This document shows positions 47,635-58,833 of a stretch of 64,000 nucleotides of DNA, one piece after another. Position numbers and translations under genes: made by a program. Position 1 is the first letter of the stretch. The number at the start of each line of letters is the position of its first letter. The notes under the pieces were generated by a model. The model had not been told where the DNA came from, did no database searches, and saw only the letters and a program-made list of their open reading frames with translations. The DNA comes from DATFQI01 sp963831105. Its GTDB lineage: Bacteria > Actinomycetota > Thermoleophilia > Solirubrobacterales > Solirubrobacteraceae. The stretch lies in the NCBI GenBank assembly GCA_963831105.1, contig CAWHOS010000006.1:124001-188000 (forward strand), in the 5' to 3' direction.

Positions 47635-49900
47635 GCCGGAGGCGCCCCCGGGCTGGCGGCCGGCGCCGGGGCGACCGGATAGAGGATCTCGACCGTGTCC
47701 TCGATCCAGTCCGGGCTGCGCTCCTGGCCGGTGGCGCGGACGAGGCGGACGCGATACCGGTAGGCCGCGTCGGCGAGGTCGGTCGAGGACATCGCGCCGA
47801 GCACGAAGTCGCGCAGCGGGAGCGAGACGACGCCCTCGCCCTTCATCGCCTCGGGGGTCAGCTCGGCGGTGGTGCCGTGCTCGAACTCGACCAGCGCGGC
47901 GACGAGCGGCGTCCCGGCCGCCGACGCGGCGGCGAACAGGTGCGGGCCCTGGACGGTGATCGGTCGCTCGAGCGAGACCACCGAGGTCTCGTCCTCGAGC
48001 ACCGCGTCGTAGAGCGCGTCGCGGTCCAGCTTCACCTCCGTGGTCGCGAACCGGAGGCTCACCCTCGCGCCCGCCGGTGCCGGCTCGCGCGGCGCGAAGC
48101 GCAGGACGACGCTGGCGCCCGGCGCCAGCTCGATCGGCTGGGCGGGATCGGGCTCGGTGACGTCGGCCGCGACGGCGCCGGCCTCGCCGACGATCAGCGG
48201 CTGCGGGCCGGTCAGCACGACCGGGCTCTCGCTCGAGTTCACGACGGTCGCGCTCGCCTGCCCGTCGGCGCCGACGGCGCCGGTGACGTCGATCACCGGC
48301 CCGGCGAGCCGGTCCATGCGGGCCACGAACGGGATCTGCTCGACGCCGTCGGCGAACGTCGCCTCCACGGAGCCCTGGAAGAGCACGGGCGTCGCGGAGA
48401 ACAGCGCCTCCCAGGCGGCCCGGAACGCCGGCAGCGCGAGCTCGAGCTGGTCGCTGACGACCGTGTCCAGCTCGATCCGGGCGCCCTCTCGCACGGCGTA
48501 AGGACCCCGCCCACCCGCCCCCGCCTCTCCGGCGGCCGCGCCGGGCAGGCCGAGCCGCAGCACGAGCTTCTCGCGCGGCAGCGCGAGCAGCTTGAACTGC
48601 GGGACCTCGCCGGCCTCCAGCGGGTCGTCGCCGAGCAGCCCGGGCAGCCGCGCCGCGGCGTCGGCCAGCCGCGCGGGCTCCACCGCCGGCATCGCGAAGA
48701 CGTCGATCTGCGCCCGCAGGTCGTCGAGCCCCTCCGCGCCCGGCAGGAAGCGCAGCACCATCGTGGGCGCGTGCGGGGCGGTCGTCTGGCGCCCGAGCGT
48801 GAACGCGTCGGGCAGGTGGTGGAAGATGCGCGGGTCGGCGGGGTCGCGCAGGTAGCGGTGCTGGCGGTCGCCGAACGGGACGTAGATGAGCTGGAAGTCG
48901 CGCGAGCCGCCGGCCCCGATCCCGGCGTAGAGGTCGGGGTAGAGGTCGCGCGGGAACACGAACGACTGCCGCTCGTCGTGGTCGAGCGTCGCGGCCGTGA
49001 CGCGGTAGAGCGTCTGCGGCGCGGCGGCCGTCACGGCGGCCGGCTGGGCGATCATCGCGGTGGCCTCGAAGCGGCGCAGCGAGGCGAGCCGCGGCGCCAT
49101 CGCCATCCGCATGCCGGTGCGGTGGTCGCGCACGACCGCCCGCGGCGGTGGTCGCGGACGACCCGGCCCCCGGCGGCGGGCTCGGCGGGCTCGGGCGCCG
49201 CCGGCGCGGGCGCCGCCTCCGGCACGCCGACGCTGATCGCGCGGCGGATCACCAGCCGCGTGCGCAGCGCGCCGTCGCTGAGCGCGCGGAACACGACGTC
49301 GCGCTCGCCGGTGCTGGGCAGCGGCAGCGTCGCGCGCCAGTGCCCCTCGGGCGTCGGCTCGACCGCCAGCGTGCGCTCGAACTGCCCGTCCCCCGGGGTG
49401 CACTGGAGCAGCACGGTGAACGTGTGGGGCAGCGGGCCGGCGGCCCCGACGTCGCCCAGCTCGGGCGCGGCGAACGCCTCGAGCTCGAGCGTGAGGACCC
49501 AGGCGCCGTCGCGCTCGTCCATGCGGATCAGCTCGCGCGCGCCCTCGCGGCGGAGCCGATAGCGCGGGAGGTAGAAGAGGACCGCGGGGTCGGCGGCCGA
49601 CTCGAAGAGCGCGGTGTCGGCCGGCGGGGCGACGCGGGAGACGGGGACCTCGACCTGGTCGCGGGCCCGCGGCTGGTCCGGTTGCAGCACGGCGTGCGCG
49701 AACAGCAGCTCGGGCCGCAGCCGCACCGCCGCGACCATCGTGCCCTCGAGGGGAGTTTCCGCCCCCACCCCGGACGCCACGGCCACCTCGGGCTCGCGCG
49801 CGATCCGGAGCTTCGCGATCCTGGCCGCGCGGGCGTCGAACGCCGCGGGAAGCACCTGCGCCGCGCGCAGCATGCCGGACATCCGTGAGAGGTTGGGCAT
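47631..49900 (-). CDS. Operon paralogue P1: first gene of the operon (one frameshift)
   Basis: About 756 residues with one indel near 49140. The N-terminal ~270 residues contain AAVRLRPELLFAHAVLQPDQ, then AVLFYLPRYRLRREGARELI, the same aromatic-LP motif as P3 to P6, and FERTLAVEPTPEGHWRATLP. After the break comes DHDERQSFVFPRDLYPDLYA, YVPFGDRQHRYLRDPADPRI, LFQGSVEATFADGVEQIPFV and Ig-like strands (VLTGPQPLIVGEAGAVAADV) ending in a Pro/Ala tail. No signal peptide, no membrane helix, no catalytic motif. As leader gene its start (ATG 49900) lies about 20 bases past a plausible promoter start site. Confidence 0.72.
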
Positions 49901-49926
49901 CGCCGAATCCGTTCTTGGGTGGGGCG

Positions 49927-49955
49927 AAACTAACCCGCGGTCAAGGCGTTGCCAA
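49927..49955 (-). promoter_or_regulatory. Probable housekeeping-type promoter of the seven-gene operon
   Basis: On the minus strand TTGGCA (49955-49950) and TAGTTT (49932-49927) stand 17 bases apart, five of six and three of six matches to the -35 and -10 consensus. Transcription would begin about 20 bases before the ATG at 49900. No strong ribosome binding site is seen in that short leader. Confidence 0.4.
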
Positions 49956-49989
49956 CCGGGCGGAGGGGAGTGCGTTCACCCACCGGGAG

Positions 49990-50027
49990 GTGGTTCGCGA
50001 GGCGGCAGGCAGTTCGCGGCGAACCAC
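49990..50027. promoter_or_regulatory. Nested inverted repeats upstream of the seven-gene operon
   Basis: GTGGTTCGC (49990-49998) and GCGAACCAC (50019-50027) are perfect complements 20 bases apart. Inside the right half GTTCGC-G-GCGAAC (50012-50024) is itself a palindrome. They lie 35-70 bases upstream of the candidate -35 box and 82 bases from the end of the SMP-30 gene, so they could be an operator for the operon or a terminator stem for the sugar operon. Confidence 0.4.
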
Positions 50028-50108
50028 TCAAGAAAGTGGAGCGATGACCCCGCGAGGCGAGTCCGGCCGCGCCAGCTTGTCAGTACGCAAACGAAATCGC
50101 CCGCGGCC

Positions 50109-50954
50109 TCACCCGGCGAAGGGGCGCGTCGCGAGACCGCGCACGCCGGGGGCGCACGAGAACACGGAGCCGGCCGCCGGCTGCTCGCCCTCCGGGACGT
50201 TCTCCCGCGTGGTGGTGATGAAGAGGCGGTCGAGCCCGGCGCCGCCGAAGGTGCAGGCCGTGACGTTGGTCACGGGCAGCTCGACGACCGCGTCGAGCTC
50301 GCCGGAGGGCGCGTAGCGGCGGACGGCGCCGCCGCCATAGAGCGCGACCCAGACGCCGCCCTCGGCGTCCACGGTCAGGCCGTCGGGCGCGCCGTCGTCG
50401 CCGGCGATCGCCGCGAAGGTGCGCCGGCCCGCCAGCCGCCGGCCGTCGTCGAACGCCGACACGGCGCCGGTGGCCGTGTCGGCGTAGTAGGCGGTGCGGC
50501 CGTCGGGGCTCCAGTCGATGCCGTTGGAGATCGTGACCTCCTCGAGCACGACCTCGACGCCGCCATCGGGGTCGAGGCGGTACAGCGTGCCGCTGCCCGG
50601 GCGCCCGTCGTAGGCCATCGAGCCGCAGAAGAAGCGGCCCTCGGGGTCGCAGCCGCCGTCGTTGAAGCGCACGCCCGGGTCGTCCCACAACGTGGGGAGG
50701 CGGGTCAGCTCGCCGTCGGGCGCCTCGAGCGCGAAGCCGCGCTCGAGCGCGATCACCGCACCGCCCGCGCCGGCCCGTGGCCGCAGCGCCGCGGCGATGT
50801 CGCCGACGTGGCGCCGCTGCACGGCGCCGTCCTCGCCGAGCGCGAGCACGTCGCCCGCGAGCATGTCGACCCAGCGCAGGCCGCCCCAGCTCGCGGCCCA
50901 CACCGGGCCCTCGGCGTGGAAGGCCTCCGGCCCGGTGAGCTGCTCGGCCTTCAT
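50109..50954 (-). CDS. SMP-30/gluconolactonase-family lactonase
   Basis: Intact, 281 residues. Six-bladed beta-propeller of the SMP-30 family: FHAEGPVWAASWGGLRWVDM (metal-ligand Glu), VRFNDGGCDPEGRFFCGSMA, ISNGIDWSPDGRTAYYADTA (Asn/Asp ligands) and GAPDGLTVDAEGGVWVALYG (last Asp ligand). It opens sugar lactones with a bound divalent metal. ATG 50954 overlaps the stop of the glucose-dehydrogenase-like gene (ATGA). In context it should hydrolyse glucono-1,5-lactone or a similar aldonolactone, as the second step of the operon's pathway. Confidence 0.93.
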   Translation of the reverse strand: MKAEQLTGPEAFHAEGPVWAASWGGLRWVDMLAGDVLALGEDGAVQRRHVGDIAAALRPRAGAGGAVIALERGFALEAPDGELTRLPTLWDDPGVRFNDGGCDPEGRFFCGSMAYDGRPGSGTLYRLDPDGGVEVVLEEVTISNGIDWSPDGRTAYYADTATGAVSAFDDGRRLAGRRTFAAIAGDDGAPDGLTVDAEGGVWVALYGGGAVRRYAPSGELDAVVELPVTNVTACTFGGAGLDRLFITTTRENVPEGEQPAAGSVFSCAPGVRGLATRPFAG

Positions 50955-52013
50955 TCCGAGAAGGCGAGGGTCGCCTTGACGCCGCGGAAGCCGAACGCCT
51001 CGCCGAAGCGGTCGGCCGGCACCTCGAGCCCGACGAACGCCGCCAGCGCGTCGGGCCAGCGCTGCCGCGCGCGCTCGAGCTGCCCGACGGCCGCGAGCCA
51101 GTCCACGCGGTTGGCGTTGACGCTGCCGAACAGCGCGCGGTTCTGGAGGATCGCGTCGACGCCGATCACGCGGCCGTCGAGCGTGACCTGGCGCGGCCGG
51201 CCGTCGAGCCCGAGCAGGCAGGCGACGCCGCCGCGGGCGAGCAGGCCGAGCGTGTCGGCCATGACCTGCGCGTCGCCCGTCGCCTCGACCACGACGTCGA
51301 AGCCGCCGACGTCCTTCGCGACCGCCTCGGGCGGCGTGTCGCCCGTCGCGACGTAGCGCGCGCCGCAGGCCTCCGCCAGCGCGGCCTTCTCGCCGCCGGC
51401 CTCCGAGCGCCCCACGATCCACACCTCGAAGCCGTCGAGCCGCAGCAGGTAGGTGGCGAGCATCCCGATCGCGCCCGTCCCGAGCACGAGCGCGCGCCCC
51501 GGCCTCCACGGCTGGCGGTCGCCGATCGCGCGCGCGTGGCGGATGCCGCGCGCGCAGATCGAGGCGGGCTCGGCGAGCACGGCGAGCGTGCCGAGCTCGG
51601 CCGGGATCCGGACGAGGTGCTCGGGCGCCTCCGCCACCAGCTCGCGAGCCGAAGCCGTGCAGCCGCGTGATCCCGCGCTCGAGGTAGTCGCCGGTCAGGC
51701 ACGCGTCGGGCGCCCCGGCGGCGCACGCGTCGCAGTGCCCGCACGAGCGGCGCACCGTCGCGGCGACCAGCTCGCCGCGCTCGAAGCCATGGCCGTCGCG
51801 CTCCACGCGCGCGAGCATCTCGTGGCCGAGCACGAGCTTCTCCTCGCCCTCCGGCGCGGCCCCGAACAGGCCCTCGTCGATCTCGCGGTCGGTGCCGCAG
51901 ACGCCGACGCGCAGCGTCCGCAGCAGCACCTCGCCGCCGCCGGGCGCGACGTCGGGGATCTCCTCGACCGTCGTCGAGTGCGGCGTGCCGGGCTTGGTGA
52001 GCAGGGCGATCAC
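50951..52013 (-). CDS. Glucose 1-dehydrogenase-like zinc enzyme (one frameshift)
   Basis: About 354 residues, MDR superfamily. GVCGTDREIDEGLFGAAPEG with catalytic-zinc Cys, LVLGHEMLARVERDG (Glu), RRSCGHCDACAAGAPDACLT (structural zinc), and ALVLGTGAIGMLATYLLRLD with the NAD(P) site. The C-terminal FGSVNANRVDWLAAVGQLER is the glucose-dehydrogenase-type C-terminal domain seen in archaeal and actinobacterial aldose dehydrogenases. It oxidises an aldose (glucose, galactose or xylose) to the lactone. One indel near 51640. Overlaps both neighbours by four bases. Confidence 0.9.
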
Positions 52014-53692
52014 GGGCGCAGCACCGCACCCTCGGAGGCGGAGCCGACCTGCGCCCGGTAGCGGGCGAAGACGCCGAAGTCGTACGGCGCGGGCGGCGGC
52101 GCCCAGTCGGCCAGCCGGGCGGCGAGATCGGCCTCGGCGAGGTCGACGTCGAGCGTGCCGGCGCCGACGTCGATCGTGATCGCGTCGCCGTCGCGCAGCG
52201 CGGCCAGCGGCCCGCCGCGCGCGGCCTCCGGCGCGACGTGGCCGACCATCAGCCCGCGCGTCGCGCCCGAGAAGCGCCCGTCGGTCACGAGCGCGACGCT
52301 CTCGCCGAGGCCCGCGCCGACGACGGAGGAGGTGACGCTCAGCATCTCGCGCATGCCCGGCCCGCCGGCGGGCCCCTCGTAGCGGACGATCAGCACGTCG
52401 CCGGGCTGCACCGCGCCCGAGCGCACGGCCTCCGTGCAGGCCTCCTCGCTGTCGAAGACCCGCGCCGGGCCGGCATGGCGCGTGCGGGCGGTGCCCGCGA
52501 GCTTGACGACGCTGCCCTCCGGCGCGAGGTTGCCGTGCAGCGCGTGCAGCGCGCCGCTGGGCTTGAACGGCGCGGCGGCGGAGAAGGTCACCTCGCCGTC
52601 GGGCTCCGGGGCGCCGGCGGTCGCCTCCGCCAGCGTGCCGCCGGCGACGGTCGGCGCGTCGCCGTCGAGCTTGCCGGCGCGGATCAGCTCGGCGATCACC
52701 GTCGCGGTGCCGCCCGCGCGCTGCAGGTCCTCGGCCGCCCAGCGCCCGCCGGGCACCAGGCTGGCGATCACGGGCGTGCGCGCGGCGACGGCGATCAGCT
52801 CACCCAGCGCCAGCTCGACGCCCGCCTCGCGCGCGATCGCGAGCAGGTGCAGCACGGCGTTGGTCGACCCGCCGGTCGCGACCACCCCGGCCATGGCGTT
52901 CAGCAGCGCGCGGCGGTCCAGGTACGTGCGCGCGGTCGTGCCGCGCGCCGCCTGCTCGAGCGCGAGCCCCGCCGCCCGCGCCGCGGCCGCGTCCTTGGCC
53001 TCCTCGTCCGCCGCCGGGATCAGACCGTCGCCGACCGCGGCGACGCCGAGGCACTCGAGCGCGACGGCCATGGTGTTGGCCGTGAAGTGGCCCGCGCAGG
53101 TGCCGGCGCCCGGGCACGAGCCGCGCTCGAGCGCGTCCAGCCCGCGGCGGTCGAGCACGCCGCGCTCGTGCGCGCCGACGGCCTCCCACACGTCCTGGAT
53201 CGTGCGCTCCTCGCCGTCCACGCGCCCGGCGCGCATCGGGCCGCTGTAGAGCACGACCGCGGGCTTGTCGACGCGGGCGAGCGCCATCAGCGCCGCCGGC
53301 ACGGTCTTGTCGCAGCCCACGAGGCAGACGAGCGCGTCGAAGTCGTGGGCGTGGACCATCAGCTCGATCGAGTCGGCGATCACCTCGCGCGAGATCAGCG
53401 ACGCGCGCATGCCGGGCGTGCCCTGCGACTGGTTGTCGGACACGGCGATCGTGTTGAAGGGCAGCGCGACGCCGCCGCCGGCGCCGATCGCCTCGACCAC
53501 GCGGTCGGAGAGCTCGCGCTGGGTCAGGTTGCAGGGCATCGTCCCGGTCCAGGTCGAGGCGACCCCGACGATCGGCCCGTCGAGCCGCTCGGGGTCGATC
53601 CCCATCGCGCGGAAGTGCGCGCGGGCGCCGGCCCGCTCGGGCCCGCTGCGGAGCGCCGCGCGGGCCTCGCGGCGGAGCCGTTCCTGCGCCAT
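52010..53692 (-). CDS. IlvD/Edd-family sugar-acid dehydratase
   Basis: Intact, 560 residues. The three cluster Cys of the family are in STWTGTMPCNLTQRELS, VCLVGCDKTVPAALMAL and SCPGAGTCAGHFTANTMAVA. Other conserved pieces are NTIAVSDNQSQGTPGMRASL, VVATGGSTNAVLHLLAI and VALVTDGRFSGATRGLMVGH (metal site). Sequence alone fits dihydroxy-acid dehydratase (IlvD). The overlap with glucose-dehydrogenase- and lactonase-type genes argues for gluconate or another aldonate as substrate, giving 2-keto-3-deoxygluconate. A dual role, as in some archaeal and actinobacterial enzymes, is possible. First gene of the operon. Confidence 0.9.
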   Translation of the reverse strand: MAQERLRREARAALRSGPERAGARAHFRAMGIDPERLDGPIVGVASTWTGTMPCNLTQRELSDRVVEAIGAGGGVALPFNTIAVSDNQSQGTPGMRASLISREVIADSIELMVHAHDFDALVCLVGCDKTVPAALMALARVDKPAVVLYSGPMRAGRVDGEERTIQDVWEAVGAHERGVLDRRGLDALERGSCPGAGTCAGHFTANTMAVALECLGVAAVGDGLIPAADEEAKDAAAARAAGLALEQAARGTTARTYLDRRALLNAMAGVVATGGSTNAVLHLLAIAREAGVELALGELIAVAARTPVIASLVPGGRWAAEDLQRAGGTATVIAELIRAGKLDGDAPTVAGGTLAEATAGAPEPDGEVTFSAAAPFKPSGALHALHGNLAPEGSVVKLAGTARTRHAGPARVFDSEEACTEAVRSGAVQPGDVLIVRYEGPAGGPGMREMLSVTSSVVGAGLGESVALVTDGRFSGATRGLMVGHVAPEAARGGPLAALRDGDAITIDVGAGTLDVDLAEADLAARLADWAPPPAPYDFGVFARYRAQVGSASEGAVLRP

Positions 53693-53815
53693 GCGCGCAC
53701 GATAACCCCGGGCCCCCGCGCGCCGTGGCGCGGCACGTGCCGCGCCACGGGCGGCCGGGTCATCGCGGTGACCGCGGGGCATGAATCTGCCGGGTCCGGG
53801 TACGGAAGCGGCCCG

Positions 53816-54172
53816 ATGCTCCGAAATGAAGCTGACGAAGTCCCGTCCGACCTGCGCTTCGACGTGATCGGCGGCGTCGTGCTGATCGACGCCACCGGCG
53901 AGCTCGAGGGCGCGATGGCCGAGCGGCTCGACGAGCACCTCGAGCAGATCCGCGGCAGCGACCGCCCCGTCGTGCTCGACCTCACGCACGTGACGAGCGT
54001 CGGCGATGACGCCGTGGCCATCCTGCGCGCCGCCTGGCGCGCGGCCGGCGACCGCCTGCGGGTCGTCGCCCTGCCGGGGAGCGCCGCCGCCCGCGCGCTG
54101 AAGGCCGGCCGCCTTCGCCGCTTCGCAGTCCACGCGACGCTGAGCGGCGCGCTGGCCGACGCCTCCGCCTGA
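53816..54172 (+). CDS. STAS-domain protein lacking the usual phospho-serine
   Basis: 118 residues. After ~12 leader residues comes a STAS fold: VVLIDATGELEGAMAERLDE, then VVLDLTHVTSVGDDAVAILR and LRVVALPGSAAARALKAG. In SpoIIAA-type proteins the loop reads D-S-x-G with a phosphorylated Ser; here it is VGDDAV, so the Ser position appears to be Asp. Such a protein could be permanently active, inactive or structural. It starts about 125 bases from the divergent dehydratase gene and converges with the VOC gene. ATG 53816 is preferred over an out-of-frame ATG at 53781. Confidence 0.78.
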   Translation: MLRNEADEVPSDLRFDVIGGVVLIDATGELEGAMAERLDEHLEQIRGSDRPVVLDLTHVTSVGDDAVAILRAAWRAAGDRLRVVALPGSAAARALKAGRLRRFAVHATLSGALADASA

Positions 54173-54184
54173 GCTGAGCCTGGC

Positions 54185-55027
54185 TCAGCCGGAGACGAAC
54201 GCGACCGCGGTCCGCCAGGGATCGCGGACGAGGAAGCCGCCGTCGAACGGCTCGGCCTCGATGCCGGCGGCCTCGACCCGGCCGCGCACCTCGGCGACGT
54301 CGTCCGCCGTGGGCAGCGCGACGGTCCAGTGGCGCAGCCCGGCCCGGTGCTCCGGCGGCGGCCCCGCGCCGTGCCCGTTCCAGATGTTGAACCCGAGGTG
54401 GTGGTGATAGCCGCCGGCGGACACGAAGGCGGCGGAGCCGAGGTTGGCCTGGACCTCGAAGCCGAGCACGTCGCGGTAGAAGCGCAGGCCCTCGTCGATG
54501 TCGCCGACGTGCAGGTGCAGGTGGCCCATCCGCAGCCCGTCGCCGACCTGCGGCACCGGCGCCTCGCCCTCGATCGTCCCGAGCAGGTCCTCGACGTCCA
54601 GCGGCGCCGGGCCGCCGGCGTACCCGAGGTCCTCGGGCCACGCATCGCGCGGCCGGTCGGCGGCCAGCTCGATGCCGTTGCCGTCGGCGTCGGGGAGGTA
54701 GATCGCCTCGTGGGTGCGGTGGTCCGACGCGCCCTGGATCGGCGTGCTCGTCGCCGCCAGGCGCACCGCGGCGCGGGCGAGCTCCTCGCGCGAGGGATAG
54801 AGCAGCGCGTAGTGGTAGAGGCCGGCGTGGCGCCCGGCCGGCTGCGCCTGCGGGTCCTCGCGCAGGACGACGGTCACCTCGGAGCCGTCGCCGAGCTCCG
54901 CCGTCCCGTCGCCGCGGCCGTGCAGGCGCAGGCCCAGGGCCTGCTGGTACCAGCCGATCGCGCGGTCGAGGTCGCGCACGGTCAGCTCGACGGCGCCGAG
55001 CCGCAGGGCGGAGGGCAATGTCGTCAT
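54185..55027 (-). CDS. VOC-family extradiol dioxygenase/glyoxalase-like protein (CatE type)
   Basis: Intact, 280 residues, two vicinal-oxygen-chelate modules: LGAVELTVRDLDRAIGWYQQ in the first, and LRMGHLHLHVGDIDEGLRFY then GGYHHHLGFNIWNGHGAG in the second. His of GHLHLHV, His of HHHLGFN and the C-terminal Glu/Asp region match the metal ligands of CatE-like catechol-2,3-dioxygenases, which have this length and duplicated layout. The substrate could also be a non-aromatic electrophile. It diverges from nadE with 36 bases between starts. Confidence 0.88.
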   Translation of the reverse strand: MTTLPSALRLGAVELTVRDLDRAIGWYQQALGLRLHGRGDGTAELGDGSEVTVVLREDPQAQPAGRHAGLYHYALLYPSREELARAAVRLAATSTPIQGASDHRTHEAIYLPDADGNGIELAADRPRDAWPEDLGYAGGPAPLDVEDLLGTIEGEAPVPQVGDGLRMGHLHLHVGDIDEGLRFYRDVLGFEVQANLGSAAFVSAGGYHHHLGFNIWNGHGAGPPPEHRAGLRHWTVALPTADDVAEVRGRVEAAGIEAEPFDGGFLVRDPWRTAVAFVSG

Positions 55028-55063
55028 GCCGCACAGGATGGCGTGTCGGGTAAGACTGCGCGG

Positions 55064-57103
<2,040 letters not shown>

Positions 57104-57187
57104 TCGGTGACATCCTCCTGAGAACGGGGTAGCGAACCTCGTGCAGGGGTGCCTCGGGAGGGCACCGAGCGACAGGGGAGGGTTGTC

Positions 57188-58828
57188 ATGACCCACAGAG
57201 GCAGGTACCGGGCTGCGGCCGTCGTCGTCGCGCTCGCAGCGTTCGCCGCCTTGCCGGCGGCCGCGTCCGCGCATCCCGCGGACTGCGCGAAGGACCTCAC
57301 GAGGGCGCCGAGCGGTGAGCGCTGGGTCGACTGGGGAGGCGGCAGCGACGGCTGCGTGACCATGGCCTCCGAGCAGGCCGCCGGCCCCGACCGCACGCCC
57401 GCGGCCGCGTCGGCGGCGGACGATCGCCCGACCGGCTCCTTCCGCCAGGTCGGCCACGAGCCGCTGCGCGACCGCGGCATGAACGCGGCGCTCGCGGTCC
57501 ACGGTGACTACGCGTACGTCGGCAGCCGCACCGACGGCGGCCACGCCGGGCCAGCCGCAGGGCGGGCTGATGGTCGTCGACGTCTCGCGGGCCTCGGCGC
57601 CGCGGCTGGTGGCCGGGCCGCTCGATCCCCGCCCCGGGGAGTCCACGCGCGAGCTGCGGGTGTGGCGCTCCAAGGGCCTGCTGATCGTGCTCAACACCAA
57701 CTGCGGCGTGGGGCCGACCCTGCACCAGTGCACGGTGCCGTCGATCTCCAACATCCGCTTCTACAACATCAACGGGCGCCACGCGGACGCGGCCGAAGCT
57801 CGTGCGCGAGCTGAAGGTCGACACGCACGAGTTCTTCCTCTGGGAGGACCCGGGGGACCGCGGGCGGGCTCTGATCTTCGCCGGCAACGCGAGCTCCACC
57901 TGCGGCACGCGCGGCGGCGCGCCGAGCTGCCCGTTCTCCGTCTGGGACATCTCGGACGTGCTCGACGGCGGAGCGCCGGAGACGCTCTACAGCGGGCCGT
58001 ACCCGTACAGCCGCTATCCGGCGGCGCCCGAGCCGGTGCAGAAGCCGACGGGCGGCCTGCACTCGCTGACGGTCTCCAACGACGGCAGCGAGGCGTTCTT
58101 CGCGCTGCTGACCGGCGGCTTCGCGATCGCCGACGTGTCGGAGTTCGCCGACGGCGACCCGTTCCCGCAGCCGCGGGCGATCACCCGCAACGAGGCGCGC
58201 CCGACGTGGGCGGGCCCCGGCGCGCACAGCGCCGTGCGGCTGTGGGGCCGCGACTGGGCGTGGGTCTCCGACGAGGTCTACGGCTCGGCGACCGGCGCCG
58301 ACCACGGCTGCCCGTGGGGCTGGACGCGGATGGTCGACGTCTCCGACCCGAAGGCGCCGACCGTGCAGGCGGAGTACCGGGAGCCGGAGAACGACCCGGC
58401 GACGTGCACCGACGTGGAACCCGCCGCGCACGTCCTACTCCGCGCACAACCCGACGCTGACGCCGCACATCGCGTTCAGCACATGGCACTCCGGCGGGCT
58501 GCAGGCGGTCTCGCTCGAGGATCCGCGGCAGCCGTACCAGCTCGCGGAGTTCACGCCGAAGCCGTTGGGCTCCGTGCTGATCGAGGACCCGCGGCTGTCG
58601 TCGGACCCGGACACGGGCCGCAACGAGAAGGTCGTGATGTGGAGCTACGCGGTCGTGCAGGACGGCCTGATCTACGTCGTCGACCTGCGCAACGGCCTCT
58701 ACGTGCTGCGCTACGACGGGCCGTACGCGGGCGAGGTGGACCGGGTCGGCTTCCTCGACGGCAACTCCAACCAGGGCGACGCGCTCTGCTTCGACCCGGT
58801 CGGGAGGCCTCCGCGCTCCTGCGGCTGA
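57188..58828 (+). CDS. Secreted LVIVD-repeat/beta-propeller protein (frameshifted)
   Basis: About 546 residues. ATG 57188 follows a strong GGGGAGGG site. A Sec signal peptide (AAAVVVALAAFAALPAAASA) is followed by LVIVD-type blades: MNAALAVHGDYAYVGSRTDG, GLMVVDVSRASAPRLVAGPL, FSVWDISDVLDGGAPETLYS, MVDVSDPKAPTVQAEYREPE and VVQDGLIYVVDLRNGLYVLR. These make a beta-propeller that often appears on cell surfaces. No catalytic site is evident. Breaks near 57547, 57800 and 58425; the first is a surplus G in GCCGGGC. It converges with the ROK gene, five bases apart. Confidence 0.85.
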
Positions 58829-58833
58829 GCCGG

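Noticed and set aside
35141..49900. Prophage or contractile-injection gene cluster
   Set aside because: No sheath, tube, baseplate, terminase, capsid or integrase protein could be recognised. The six proteins resemble each other rather than different tail parts.
52238..54172. Long plus-strand open frame of 644 codons
   Set aside because: It mirrors the dehydratase gene on the other strand, is Arg/Gly/Ala-rich without domains, and only its last 118 codons (STAS) are supported.
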